The position numbers and the translations under genes were made by a program. From NCBI RefSeq assembly GCF_009671205.1, contig NZ_CP045309.1, forward strand, positions 4,960,001 to 5,024,000: a stretch of DNA of 64,000 nucleotides, given 5' to 3'. The stretch is from Micromonospora terminaliae. Its GTDB lineage: Bacteria > Actinomycetota > Actinomycetes > Mycobacteriales > Micromonosporaceae. Shown here piece by piece: positions 35,279 to 42,470 of the stretch (position 1 is its first letter; every line of letters starts with the position of its first letter). The notes below the pieces were generated by a model, which saw nothing but the letters and a program-made list of their open reading frames with translations, was not told the origin of the DNA and searched no databases.

Positions 35279-36282
35279 GCCAACCCGAGCTGCTTGAGCA
35301 CGTCGGCCACGGCCTTGTCCTGCTCGGTGAGGAAGGTGCCGAACTCGTCGCCGGTGACGAACGCGTCGGTCCAGCCGCGCTTCTTCAGCTCGGCCTTCCA
35401 CTCCTCCGAGTCGTGCATCTTGGTCAGCACGTCGATCCAGACCTTCTTGTCGGCGTCGCTGATGCCGGGCGGCGCGACGATGCCCCGCCAGTTGGTGAAG
35501 ACCAGGTCGATGCCGGCGGACTTCAGGGTCGGCACGTCCTTGAGCGCGTCGATGGGCGCCTCGCTGGTCACCGCGAGGACGCGGATCTGGCCGGCCTCGA
35601 CCTGGTCGAGGAATTCGCCGAACCCGCTGGCGCCGAAGGCCACCTTGCCGCCGAGCACGGCCGGCAGCAGCTCGCCGCCGCCGTCGTACGAGACGAAGTT
35701 GACCTGCTTGGGGTCGATGCCGACGGTCTTGGCGAGCTGCATGGGCAGCAGGTGGTCCGGGCCGCCGGGCGACGAGCCGCCGCCGACCGCGATGCCCTTC
35801 GGGTTGGCCTTCCACGCCGCGACCAGGTCGTTGATGGTCTTGTACGGGGAGTTCTTCGGCACCACGATGGCGCCGGCCTCCTCGATCATCTTGGCCAGCG
35901 GGGTGGTCTGGGTCAGCGTCGCCGCCGACTTGGAGGTGTACGAGGCACCCACCACGCCCAGGCCCATCTGCATGGCCAGCTTGCCGTTGCCCTTCTCGTT
36001 CACGGTCCGCTGGAGGCCGACGGTGCCGCCCGCGCCGGGCAGGTTGAACACCTGAACGCCGGTGGCGATCTTGGCGTCCTCCATCACCTTCGCGGCGGTC
36101 CGGGCGGTGGTGTCGTATCCGCCGCCGGGGGTGTTCGGCACCATGATCCGCAGTCCGCTGACCGGTTTGCCGTCGTTGCCGGAGCCGCCCTCGTTCTTGT
36201 CGGCGGTGGCGCCACAGGCAGCCAGGGCCAGCGCCGTGGCGGCGGCGACCCCCATGACCAGCACGTTTCTCCTAGTTGCCAT
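35275..36282 (-). CDS. tctC: Tripartite tricarboxylate transporter substrate-binding lipoprotein
   Basis: 335 residues. Signal peptide with lipobox LALAACG (Cys23), then the BUG-family receptor: RIMVPNTPGGGYDTTAR, NLPGAGGTVGLQ, VGGGSSPGGPDHLLP, and FTNWRGIVAPPGISD. It captures a carboxylic acid outside the cell and hands it to TctAB. GGAAGAG lies 7 bp before the ATG. It heads the operon and is divergent from a CitA/CitB-type two-component system that probably senses the same ligand. Confidence 0.95.
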   Translation of the reverse strand: MATRRNVLVMGVAAATALALAACGATADKNEGGSGNDGKPVSGLRIMVPNTPGGGYDTTARTAAKVMEDAKIATGVQVFNLPGAGGTVGLQRTVNEKGNGKLAMQMGLGVVGASYTSKSAATLTQTTPLAKMIEEAGAIVVPKNSPYKTINDLVAAWKANPKGIAVGGGSSPGGPDHLLPMQLAKTVGIDPKQVNFVSYDGGGELLPAVLGGKVAFGASGFGEFLDQVEAGQIRVLAVTSEAPIDALKDVPTLKSAGIDLVFTNWRGIVAPPGISDADKKVWIDVLTKMHDSEEWKAELKKRGWTDAFVTGDEFGTFLTEQDKAVADVLKQLGLA

Positions 36283-36381
36283 CTTGTTTCTCTTCCGTTT
36301 CGAATGAGTCCAGCGGCAAGATGGTGGCCTCCAACCGGGCAGCTTGTCTGCGTTGTGTCACCAGCGGAAGTTGAGGTCTTT

Positions 36382-38028
36382 GTGGTCGCGGTCACGTCCC
36401 GGCGCCGTACGCTCGCCGGGCAGCTGCTGATCCTCCAGCTCGCGATCATCGTCGTGGTGCTGGTGGCGGTGGCCGCTGTCTCGCTGGCGCAGTCGGCGGC
36501 GACCTTCGACCGGGTCGAGGGGCGCCGCGTCGCCGCCCTGGGCGAACGGCTCGGCGGCAGCCCTCTGCTCCGCGACCAGCTCGACCAGCCCGCACCCGGC
36601 GAGGCGATCGCCCCGCTGGTGCAGACCATCCCCGACCAGTACGGCGTCACGTCGGTGACCGTCGCGAACGCCCGGGGCCAGGTGGTCGCCTCGACGAACC
36701 CGACGCTGGTGGGCAGCCGGATCGGGCTCGGCGACCCCGAGGTGGCGGAGGGCCGGAGCTGGTTCGGCGAGCTGGAGATCGACGGGTCGCGGGAACTGGT
36801 GGCCCAGGTGCCGGTGCTGGGCGACGACCCGAAGACGAAGAAGAACCTCGGCCGGTACCTCGGCGTGGTGGTGGTCGGCGAGGCCTCCCCGACCTGGTCG
36901 GAGCGGCTCGTCGGTGCGTCGTCGTACCTGCTCACCTACCTGGGCATCGCCTGCGGCCTCGGGGTGGTCGGGTCGTGGCTGCTGGCCCGCCGGATCAAAC
37001 GGCAGACCCTCGGCTTGGAGCCCCGCGAGATCGCCGGGCTGGCCGAGCACCGCGAGGCGCTGCTGCACGGCATCGCCGAGGGGGTGATCGCGCTGGACCC
37101 GCAGCACCGGGTCACCCTGGTCAACGCGGTCGGCCGCCGGCTGCTCGACCTGCCCGAAAACTGCCTCGGGCGCAGTCTCGCCGAGCTGCGGATCAACGGC
37201 CGGCTGCGGGACGTGCTGGCGGGCGCGGGCACCGGCCCGGAGGCCCGGGACCAGGTGGTGGTCCGGGGCGGCCGGGTGCTGGTGATGAACCGCATGACGG
37301 TCCGCAAGGACGGCCGCCGGCTCGGCTCCGTCACCACGCTGCGGGACCGGACCGAGCTGGCCCGCCTGGAGCAGGAGATCGGCTCGTTCCGCAGCACCAC
37401 GGAGCTGCTCCGGGCGCAGACCCACGAGTTCGCCAACCAGTTGCACACCATCTCCGGGCTGATCCAGATCGGCGAGCACGACGAGGTGGTCCGGTACGTC
37501 GACACGCTGAGCCGGCACCGCGCCTCGCTCGACCTCACGGTGACCAGCCGCATCCACGACACGGCGGTGGCGGCGCTGCTCATGGCCAAGTCGGCGGTGG
37601 CCGCCGAGCGCCGCGTGGAGCTGCGGATCTCCGAACGGACCGGGTTGGACCGGCTGCCCCCGGAGGTCGCCGCGGACGTGGCCACCGTGCTCGGCAACCT
37701 GCTCGACAACGCGGTCGAGGCGGTGGCCGGCCACCCGTCCGACCGCCCCGCCTGGGTCGAGGCCGAGCTGCGTCAGGACGCCTCCTCCGTGGAGATCGTG
37801 GTCCGCGACTCCGGCCCCGGGGTGGCGCCGGAGCTGGCACAGGAGGTCTTCACCCATGGCTTCACCACCAAGGCGGCTGAGGGCGGCGAGCGCGGCATCG
37901 GCCTGGCGCTCACCCGGCTGGTCTGCCACCGCCGCGGCGGCGAGGTCGCGGTGACCAACACCGACGAGGGAGCGATGTTCACCGCACGCATGTCGGTGCC
38001 GGTGAGCGTGCCGGAGGCGGCGCGATGA
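36382..38028 (+). CDS. CitA/DcuS-family sensor histidine kinase
   Basis: 548 residues from GTG 36382 (GAGG 5 bp upstream); the much longer open frame is a shadow of the tct genes. Membrane helices near 12-36 and 181-203 flank an extracellular sCache/PDC domain with YGVTSVTVANARGQVVAS, as in citrate and C4-dicarboxylate sensors. A PAS domain (GIAEGVIALDPQHRVTLVN) precedes the histidine motif RAQTHEFANQLHTISGL (His348) and an ATPase with LLDNAVEAV and GERGIGLALT. It is divergent from tctC. Confidence 0.93.
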   Translation: MVAVTSRRRTLAGQLLILQLAIIVVVLVAVAAVSLAQSAATFDRVEGRRVAALGERLGGSPLLRDQLDQPAPGEAIAPLVQTIPDQYGVTSVTVANARGQVVASTNPTLVGSRIGLGDPEVAEGRSWFGELEIDGSRELVAQVPVLGDDPKTKKNLGRYLGVVVVGEASPTWSERLVGASSYLLTYLGIACGLGVVGSWLLARRIKRQTLGLEPREIAGLAEHREALLHGIAEGVIALDPQHRVTLVNAVGRRLLDLPENCLGRSLAELRINGRLRDVLAGAGTGPEARDQVVVRGGRVLVMNRMTVRKDGRRLGSVTTLRDRTELARLEQEIGSFRSTTELLRAQTHEFANQLHTISGLIQIGEHDEVVRYVDTLSRHRASLDLTVTSRIHDTAVAALLMAKSAVAAERRVELRISERTGLDRLPPEVAADVATVLGNLLDNAVEAVAGHPSDRPAWVEAELRQDASSVEIVVRDSGPGVAPELAQEVFTHGFTTKAAEGGERGIGLALTRLVCHRRGGEVAVTNTDEGAMFTARMSVPVSVPEAAR

Positions 38029-38699
38029 TCGACGTACTCGTCGTCGACGACGATTTCATGGTGGCTCGGATCCACCGTGGCTTCGTCGAACGGATCAACG
38101 GCTTCCGGGTGGTCGGCACCGCCAGCACCGGCGAGGAGGCGGTGGCCGCGGTCGACCGGCTCCGCCCCGACCTGGTCCTGCTCGACCTCTACCTGCCCGA
38201 CATGTTCGGCCTCGACGTGGTGACCCGGATCCGGGCCGCCCGGCACGACTGCGACGTGCTCGTGATCAGCGCCGCCCGCGAGGCCGAGGCCGTCCGCCGG
38301 GCGGTCCGCTACGGCGCGGTCAACTACCTGCTCAAGCCGTTCGGGTTCGACGAGCTGCGCACCCGGTTGGAGCAGTACGCCGCCCGCCGTACCGCGCTGC
38401 GTGCGACGGTCGTCGCCGACCAGGCCGACGTCGACCGGGTGCTGTCACAGAGCGGCTCGCCGGCCGCCGCCGCGACCCTGCCGCGGGGTCTCAGCCCGGA
38501 GACCGCCGAGCTGATCGAGCGTGCCCTGCGCGAACACGAGGGGACGCTCTCGGCCAGCGAGTGCGCCGACCGCGTCGGCATCTCCCGGGTCAGTGCCCGC
38601 CGCTACCTTGAGCACTACGCCGGCAGCGGGCGGGCCGAGGTGACCCTCAAGTACGGCGCGGCCGGCCGCCCCGAGCGCCGCTACTCCTGGCTGGCCTGA
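38025..38699 (+). CDS. CitB/DcuR-family response regulator
   Basis: 224 residues. The receiver domain has VLVVDDDFMVARIHRGF and the phospho-acceptor Asp54 in LLDLYLPDM, with YLLKPF supplying the lysine. The C-terminal DNA-binding part is of the CitT/DcuR type: ASECADRVGISRVSARRYLEHYAGSG. It overlaps the kinase by ATGA. It is expected to activate the divergent tct operon when the kinase binds its ligand. Confidence 0.93.
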   Translation: MIDVLVVDDDFMVARIHRGFVERINGFRVVGTASTGEEAVAAVDRLRPDLVLLDLYLPDMFGLDVVTRIRAARHDCDVLVISAAREAEAVRRAVRYGAVNYLLKPFGFDELRTRLEQYAARRTALRATVVADQADVDRVLSQSGSPAAAATLPRGLSPETAELIERALREHEGTLSASECADRVGISRVSARRYLEHYAGSGRAEVTLKYGAAGRPERRYSWLA

Positions 38700-38773
38700 C
38701 GGGGTCCGGATCGACGTCGACCATGCGGGCGGGCCGGCTCAGCCGGCGGCGGCGCCGACCGCGCGGTGCGGCT

Positions 38774-39346
38774 TCAGCCGGTGGCCGCGTCGACCAGGGC
38801 GCGGGCGGTGCGCTTGGCTGCCTCGGCGACCGCCGGGTCGGCGTCCAGCACGCCGCCGGCCAGACCACCGTCGAGCAGCAGGGTGAGCTGGCGGGCCAGC
38901 AGCTCGGGATCGGCCGCCCCGGCCCGTCGGGCCAGGTCGGTCACCCAGGCCCGGACCACGTTCTTGTGCTCGACCGTACGGGCGTGGACCGGGCTGCCGG
39001 CCGGTGACTCGGCGGCGGTGTTGATGAACGCGCAGCCGTGGTAACCCTCCCGGCGGCACGCCCCGCCGAGGGCGTCGAACATGCCGACGAGCTGCTCGCG
39101 GGGCTCGTCCCCAGCGTCCCGGGCGGCAGCCCGCAGCGCGCCGAACCAGGCCTGGTCGACCTTGTCCAGGTACGCCAGCACCAGGTCGTCCTTGCTGGGG
39201 AAGTGCTTGTAGAGGGTGGCCTTGGCGACGCCCGACTCGGCGATCACCGTGTCGACCCCGACGCCGCGCGGCCCGTGCGCGTAGAAGAGCCGGAACGCGG
39301 TGTCCAGGATGCGTTCCCGAGCGGAGCCGGCGGGGGTACGGGCCAT
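38774..39346 (-). CDS. TetR-family transcriptional regulator
   Basis: 190 residues. The helix-turn-helix is GVDTVIAESGVAKATLYKHFPSKDDLV (about 28-54). The C-terminal domain carries GCAFINTAAE and LLLDGGLAGG, resembling regulators of oxidoreductase genes. It is divergent from the F420-dependent-reductase-like gene with two short inverted repeats between them, so it probably represses both. The ligand is unknown. Confidence 0.9.
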   Translation of the reverse strand: MARTPAGSARERILDTAFRLFYAHGPRGVGVDTVIAESGVAKATLYKHFPSKDDLVLAYLDKVDQAWFGALRAAARDAGDEPREQLVGMFDALGGACRREGYHGCAFINTAAESPAGSPVHARTVEHKNVVRAWVTDLARRAGAADPELLARQLTLLLDGGLAGGVLDADPAVAEAAKRTARALVDAATG

Positions 39347-39358
39347 CAGCCCAGCTTA

Positions 39359-39374
39359 CAGACCGGTACGTCTG
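39359..39374. promoter_or_regulatory. Putative TetR operator, site 1
   Basis: CAGACCGGTACGTCTG: 5-bp arms CAGAC/GTCTG around six bases, 13 bp upstream of the TetR start codon. Confidence 0.5.
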
Positions 39375-39413
39375 CCCTGCTGCTCGAGTTCCCCCGACTC
39401 CAGGCATCGTAGT

Positions 39414-39427
39414 AGACAGACCTGTCT
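39414..39427. promoter_or_regulatory. Putative TetR operator, site 2
   Basis: AGACAGACCTGTCT: perfect 6-bp arms around two bases, sharing the CAGAC core with site 1. It lies about 65 bp before the reductase ATG, next to TAGTCT as a possible -10. Confidence 0.55.
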
Positions 39428-39492
39428 GTTAGTCTCGGTCCCACCGAGCGCGTCGCATCGGCGTCGCGCGATCTCCGGAGGACGGACTCGAC

Positions 39493-40146
39493 ATGCGCAT
39501 CGCAGTACTGGGCACCGGCATGGTGGGTCGGGCGATCGCCGCGCGCGCCGCCGAGCTGGGGCACGACGTCACCGTGGGCACTCGCGACGTGACGGTCACC
39601 CGAGCGGGCGACTGGGCCGACTGGGCCACCGCCCACCCCGGCGTCGACCTGGCCGCTCACGCCGACGCCACCGCCGACGCCGAGCTGGTGGTGAACGCGA
39701 CAAGCGGCGACGGCGCCCTCCCCGCGCTGACCGCCGCGGGCGAGGAGAACCTGGCCGGCAAGGTCCTGCTCGACATCGCCAACCCGCTCGACTTCAGCAA
39801 GGGCTTCCCGCCCACCCTGTCCGTGCTCAACGACGACTCACTGGGCGAGCGGATCCAGCGGGCGTTCCCGCGTACCCGGGTGGTGAAGGCGCTCAACACC
39901 CTCACCGCCGACCTGATGACCCACCCCCGGCAGCTCGCCGACGGGGACCACACCGTCTTCGTCTCCGGCGACGACGCGGAGGCCAAAAAGGTGGTCACGG
40001 AACTGCTCACCAGCTTCGGCCACACCGACGTGATCGACCTGGGTGACATCACCACCGCCCGCGGCACCGAGATGCTGCTACCGCTCTGGCTGCGTCTGTA
40101 CGGCGGGCTCGGCAGCGCCCTGTTCAACATCAAGGTCGTCCGCTGA
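39493..40146 (+). CDS. NADPH-dependent F420 reductase-like oxidoreductase
   Basis: 217 residues. The N-terminal Rossmann motif is MRIAVLGTGMVGRAIAARAAELGHDVTVGTRD, where a T/R after strand 2 suits NADP(H). DIANPLDFSKGFPPTLS and RVVKALNTLTADLMTHP match the F420-dependent NADP reductase family (Fno-like). No CofD or other F420 gene is in the window, so the partner cofactor is inferred from family. It is regulated by the divergent TetR. A strong terminator follows. Confidence 0.88.
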   Translation: MRIAVLGTGMVGRAIAARAAELGHDVTVGTRDVTVTRAGDWADWATAHPGVDLAAHADATADAELVVNATSGDGALPALTAAGEENLAGKVLLDIANPLDFSKGFPPTLSVLNDDSLGERIQRAFPRTRVVKALNTLTADLMTHPRQLADGDHTVFVSGDDAEAKKVVTELLTSFGHTDVIDLGDITTARGTEMLLPLWLRLYGGLGSALFNIKVVR

Positions 40147-40170
40147 CGCCACGTCCGACGACCCACCCGA

Positions 40171-40217
40171 GATCTTGGACAGTTTCCGTTCGCCCGGAAC
40201 GGTAACTGTCCAAGATC
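40171..40217. repeat. Palindromic element GATCTTGGACAGT...ACTGTCCAAGATC (second copy)
   Basis: 13-bp perfect outer arms (40171-40183 and 40205-40217) and an inner CCGTTC/GAACGG stem form a long hairpin just after the reductase gene. The outer arm core GATCTTGG/CCAAGATC is shared with 23194-23244, marking a repeated family that may act as terminators. Confidence 0.75.
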
Positions 40218-40223
40218 CGGAAA

Positions 40224-40268
40224 CGCCGCTGGCCGGCACCCCGTGTTCGGGGGTGCCGGCCAGCGGCG
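40224..40268. terminator. Bidirectional terminator
   Basis: A perfect 19-bp stem (40224-40242 with 40250-40268) with a 7-nt loop, preceded by AAA and followed by TTAGTT. It serves the reductase gene on the plus strand and the lysozyme-like gene (stop at 40278) on the minus strand. Confidence 0.85.
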
Positions 40269-40277
40269 TTAGTTGGG

Positions 40278-40856
40278 TCAGCTGTTCCAGTGCTGGCCGA
40301 CGATGTCGGCGGCCTGCTGCTCCCACTGCGCGTACGCGTCCGGGTAGGCCGAGACCTGCACGGTCTGGGCGGCCTCGGTCAGCGGCATGTCCTGCCAGCC
40401 GTCGACCTGCTTCAGGCCCTTCTCGAACGCCAGGGTGGCGTACTCGGGGTCGGTGATCTGCTCCGGCGAACCCCAACCACTGGACGGGCGCTGCTGGAAC
40501 AGGCCCAGCGAGTCGTGGTCATTGGCGTCGCCGAGGTGGCCCAGGTTCTCCAGCTTCGACTCCTGCAGGCTGGTCGCGATCGAGATGACCGCCGCCCGCT
40601 CCGGCAGACCGGCCTTCTTCGTCGCCGCGATGATCGCCTTGGCGTTGGCGGTCTGCTCGTCGTTCAGGTCGATCTTCGACTGCGCGCCCTGCACGCCGTG
40701 CGGGATCAGCTTGTCACCCTGCACCGCGACCGCAGCCGGCTTGGTGCCCTGCACCGGGGCAGCCTCGGCGTGGGCGGCGACCGGACCGGCGAAGATCCCA
40801 CCGGTGAAGGCCAGACCAGCAATACCCAGCACGCTCTTACGCAGCATCGTGTTCAT
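40278..40856 (-). CDS. Secreted lysozyme/transglycosylase-like protein
   Basis: 192 residues from ATG 40856 (GGAG 9 bp upstream). The signal peptide (MLRKSVLGIAGLAFTGGIFAGPVAAHA) is cut near residue 30. The C-terminal domain (NAKAIIAATKKAGLPERAAVISIATSLQESKL, SLGLFQQRPSSGWGSPEQITDP, ... DAYAQWEQQAADIVGQHW) is a small lysozyme-like fold common in actinobacterial exported proteins. The Glu in SLQESKL is the likely acid. It probably trims peptidoglycan. A long repeat-bearing upstream region hints at complex control. Confidence 0.8.
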   Translation of the reverse strand: MNTMLRKSVLGIAGLAFTGGIFAGPVAAHAEAAPVQGTKPAAVAVQGDKLIPHGVQGAQSKIDLNDEQTANAKAIIAATKKAGLPERAAVISIATSLQESKLENLGHLGDANDHDSLGLFQQRPSSGWGSPEQITDPEYATLAFEKGLKQVDGWQDMPLTEAAQTVQVSAYPDAYAQWEQQAADIVGQHWNS

Positions 40857-41179
40857 GAGGGGTAGCTCCATTCGGGGGTCGGCGCACACCCACACCGACG
40901 GGGGTCGGCAAAAAGGGGATGGCGTGCGCAAGCACCGTCAGGCGCTCAAGGAAAGTCTTTGGGGGATCATCCAGCGCGCGGGGCTGAGCCTCTTCGTCGC
41001 GCCGGGACCATGTACAACGACCGGCGGCCCACCATCATTCCGGGACCGGCACGCCCACCTCGGCGTGCGGTCCCCAGGGGCCGGCCACCCCCACGTGCGG
41101 GGCGCCTTCCTCGGTCGTGCACCGGGTATAACGACCCCCGCCCACCCGCCATTCCGCCGCCAGGGTGCCGCCGGTCACC

Positions 41180-41390
41180 CACGAAACGGACAGCCCGCCC
41201 AGCCTCCGCCGGTCGGTGGAACACCACGGGTGTATCCAGGCGCCGGAGACACCCACCGCGTTCCACTCACCCCCCGAGCCACAGCGCGAAACGGACACCC
41301 CACCCCAGCGCGCAACGGTCAGTGGAACGGTTCAGTGGAACGGTATGGAGGTATCCGAGCCCCGGAGACACCCACAGCGCTCCACTCACC
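41180..41390. repeat. Tandem duplication carrying an imperfect hairpin
   Basis: Two units start CGAAACGGACA (about 41182 and 41287). Each ends in a ~57-bp imperfect hairpin (41215-41271, 41333-41390) beginning GTGGAAC, containing CCGGAGACACCCAC, and closing TTCCACTCACC or CTCCACTCACC. A third, partial GCGCGAACCGGACA start follows at about 41401. Confidence 0.7.
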
Positions 41391-41520
41391 GGGCGGGGCG
41401 CGCGCGAACCGGACATTCGAGCCAGCCGGGCGCCGACGGCTGGGTGTGCCGGGCGGCTGGTCGGGCGCCGGTAGCCGGGCGGAGCCCGGTGGAGCCGGCC
41501 GTCCGCGTACCCCTGGGGGT

Positions 41521-41704
41521 TGGGCACGACCCGGAAGCCCGGCGGAGGCCGCACCCCCGGCGAGCCGGACACGAGCCGGAAGCCCGGCGAACGCCGCAGC
41601 CCCCGAGGGCCGGACACGAGCCGGAAGCCCGGCGAACGCCGCAGCCCCCAGCGAGCCGGACACGAGCCGGAAGCCCGGCGAACGCCGCAGCTCCCGGGCG
41701 AGCC
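41521..41704. repeat. 45-46-bp minisatellite, about four copies
   Basis: Copies of GCCGGACACGAGCCGG plus AAGCCCGGCGAACGCCGCAG begin at 41564, 41609 and 41655, with a diverged copy from about 41521. The 45/46-bp spacing breaks the reading frame, arguing against a coding role. It ends 60 bp before the phoP stop codon. Confidence 0.8.
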
Positions 41705-41763
41705 GGGCAACGGGCCGCAGGGGGGCGAAGGCCGCAGACGCCCCAGAACAGCCGATCAGCCGG

Positions 41764-42447
41764 TCACGGCTCGAACTTGTAGCCCAGCCCGCGGACGGTG
41801 ACGATGTAGCGCGGAGCGGACGGCTCCGGCTCGACCTTGGAGCGCAGCCGCTTGACGTGCACGTCCAGCGTCTTGGTGTCGCCCACGTAGTCGGCGCCCC
41901 AGACCCGGTCGATGAGCTGCCCGCGGGTGAGCACCCGGCCGGCGTTGCGCAGCAGCAGTTCCAGCAGCTCGAACTCCTTGAGCGGCAGCTGCACGGCGGC
42001 GCCGTCGACGGTCACCACGTGCCGCTCGATGTCCATCCGGACCGGCCCGGCGGCCAGGGTCGGCGCACCCGACTCGGCGGCGTCGGCGCTCTGCCGGCGC
42101 AGCACGGCCCGGATCCGGGCGACCAGCTCGCGGGGCGAGTACGGCTTGGTGACGTAGTCGTCGGCCCCGATCTCCAGGCCGACCACCTTGTCGATCTCAC
42201 TGTCCCGGGCGGTGACCATGATGATCGGCACGTGGGACCGCTGCCGGAGCTGGCGGCAGACCTCGGTGCCCGACATCTCCGGCAGCATCAGGTCGAGCAG
42301 CACGATGTCGGCGCCGGTCCGGTCGAACTCGGTGAGGGCGGAGGTACCCGTCGCGGCGACGGAGACCTCGAAGCCCTCCTTGCGGAGCATGTAGGACAGG
42401 GCGTCGGAGAACGATTCCTCGTCCTCCACCACCAGTACGCGGCTCAA
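41764..42447 (-). CDS. phoP: Phosphate response regulator PhoP (RegX3 family)
   Basis: 227 residues, OmpR/PhoB type. The receiver domain has VLVVEDEESFSDAL, Asp52 in LLDLMLPEMSG and TKPYSPRELVARI. The winged-helix DNA-binding domain has LKEFELLELLLRNAGRVLTR, WGADYVGDTKTLDVHVKRLRSKVE and VRGLGYKFEP. It is the orthologue of Streptomyces PhoP and mycobacterial RegX3, which bind PHO boxes. It is encoded 23 bp after its kinase. Confidence 0.95.
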   Translation of the reverse strand: MSRVLVVEDEESFSDALSYMLRKEGFEVSVAATGTSALTEFDRTGADIVLLDLMLPEMSGTEVCRQLRQRSHVPIIMVTARDSEIDKVVGLEIGADDYVTKPYSPRELVARIRAVLRRQSADAAESGAPTLAAGPVRMDIERHVVTVDGAAVQLPLKEFELLELLLRNAGRVLTRGQLIDRVWGADYVGDTKTLDVHVKRLRSKVEPEPSAPRYIVTVRGLGYKFEP

Positions 42448-42470
42448 CGGGGTGTTTCCTTTCCTGTCGG

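Larger units (their letters stand above)
40857..41763. repeat. 900-bp repeat-rich intergenic region upstream of the lysozyme-like gene
   Basis: No convincing gene. It contains an 11-bp direct repeat CGGGGGTCGGC (40873-40883 and 40899-40909) in the leader; a ~35-bp pair beginning GTACAACGAC/GTATAACGAC (41012 and 41126); a ~90-100-bp tandem duplication (41180-41271, 41285-41390); and a 45-46-bp minisatellite (41521-41704). On the minus strand the GTCGTTATAC repeats look promoter-like. Long frames here encode only Arg/Pro/Gly repeats. Confidence 0.75.

Noticed and set aside
33227..36055. A 942-codon plus-strand open frame over the tct operon
   Set aside because: Shadow of tctA, tctB and tctC, whose own motifs, signal peptide and membrane helices are clear.
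40857..41000. A ydaO/c-di-AMP riboswitch before the lysozyme-like gene
   Set aside because: Cell-wall hydrolase genes in actinobacteria often have one, but none of the conserved ydaO core segments was found in the leader.
41267..41710. Repeat-coded 147-codon minus-strand frame
   Set aside because: The 45/46-bp repeat does not hold a frame, and all six translations look equally low-complexity.
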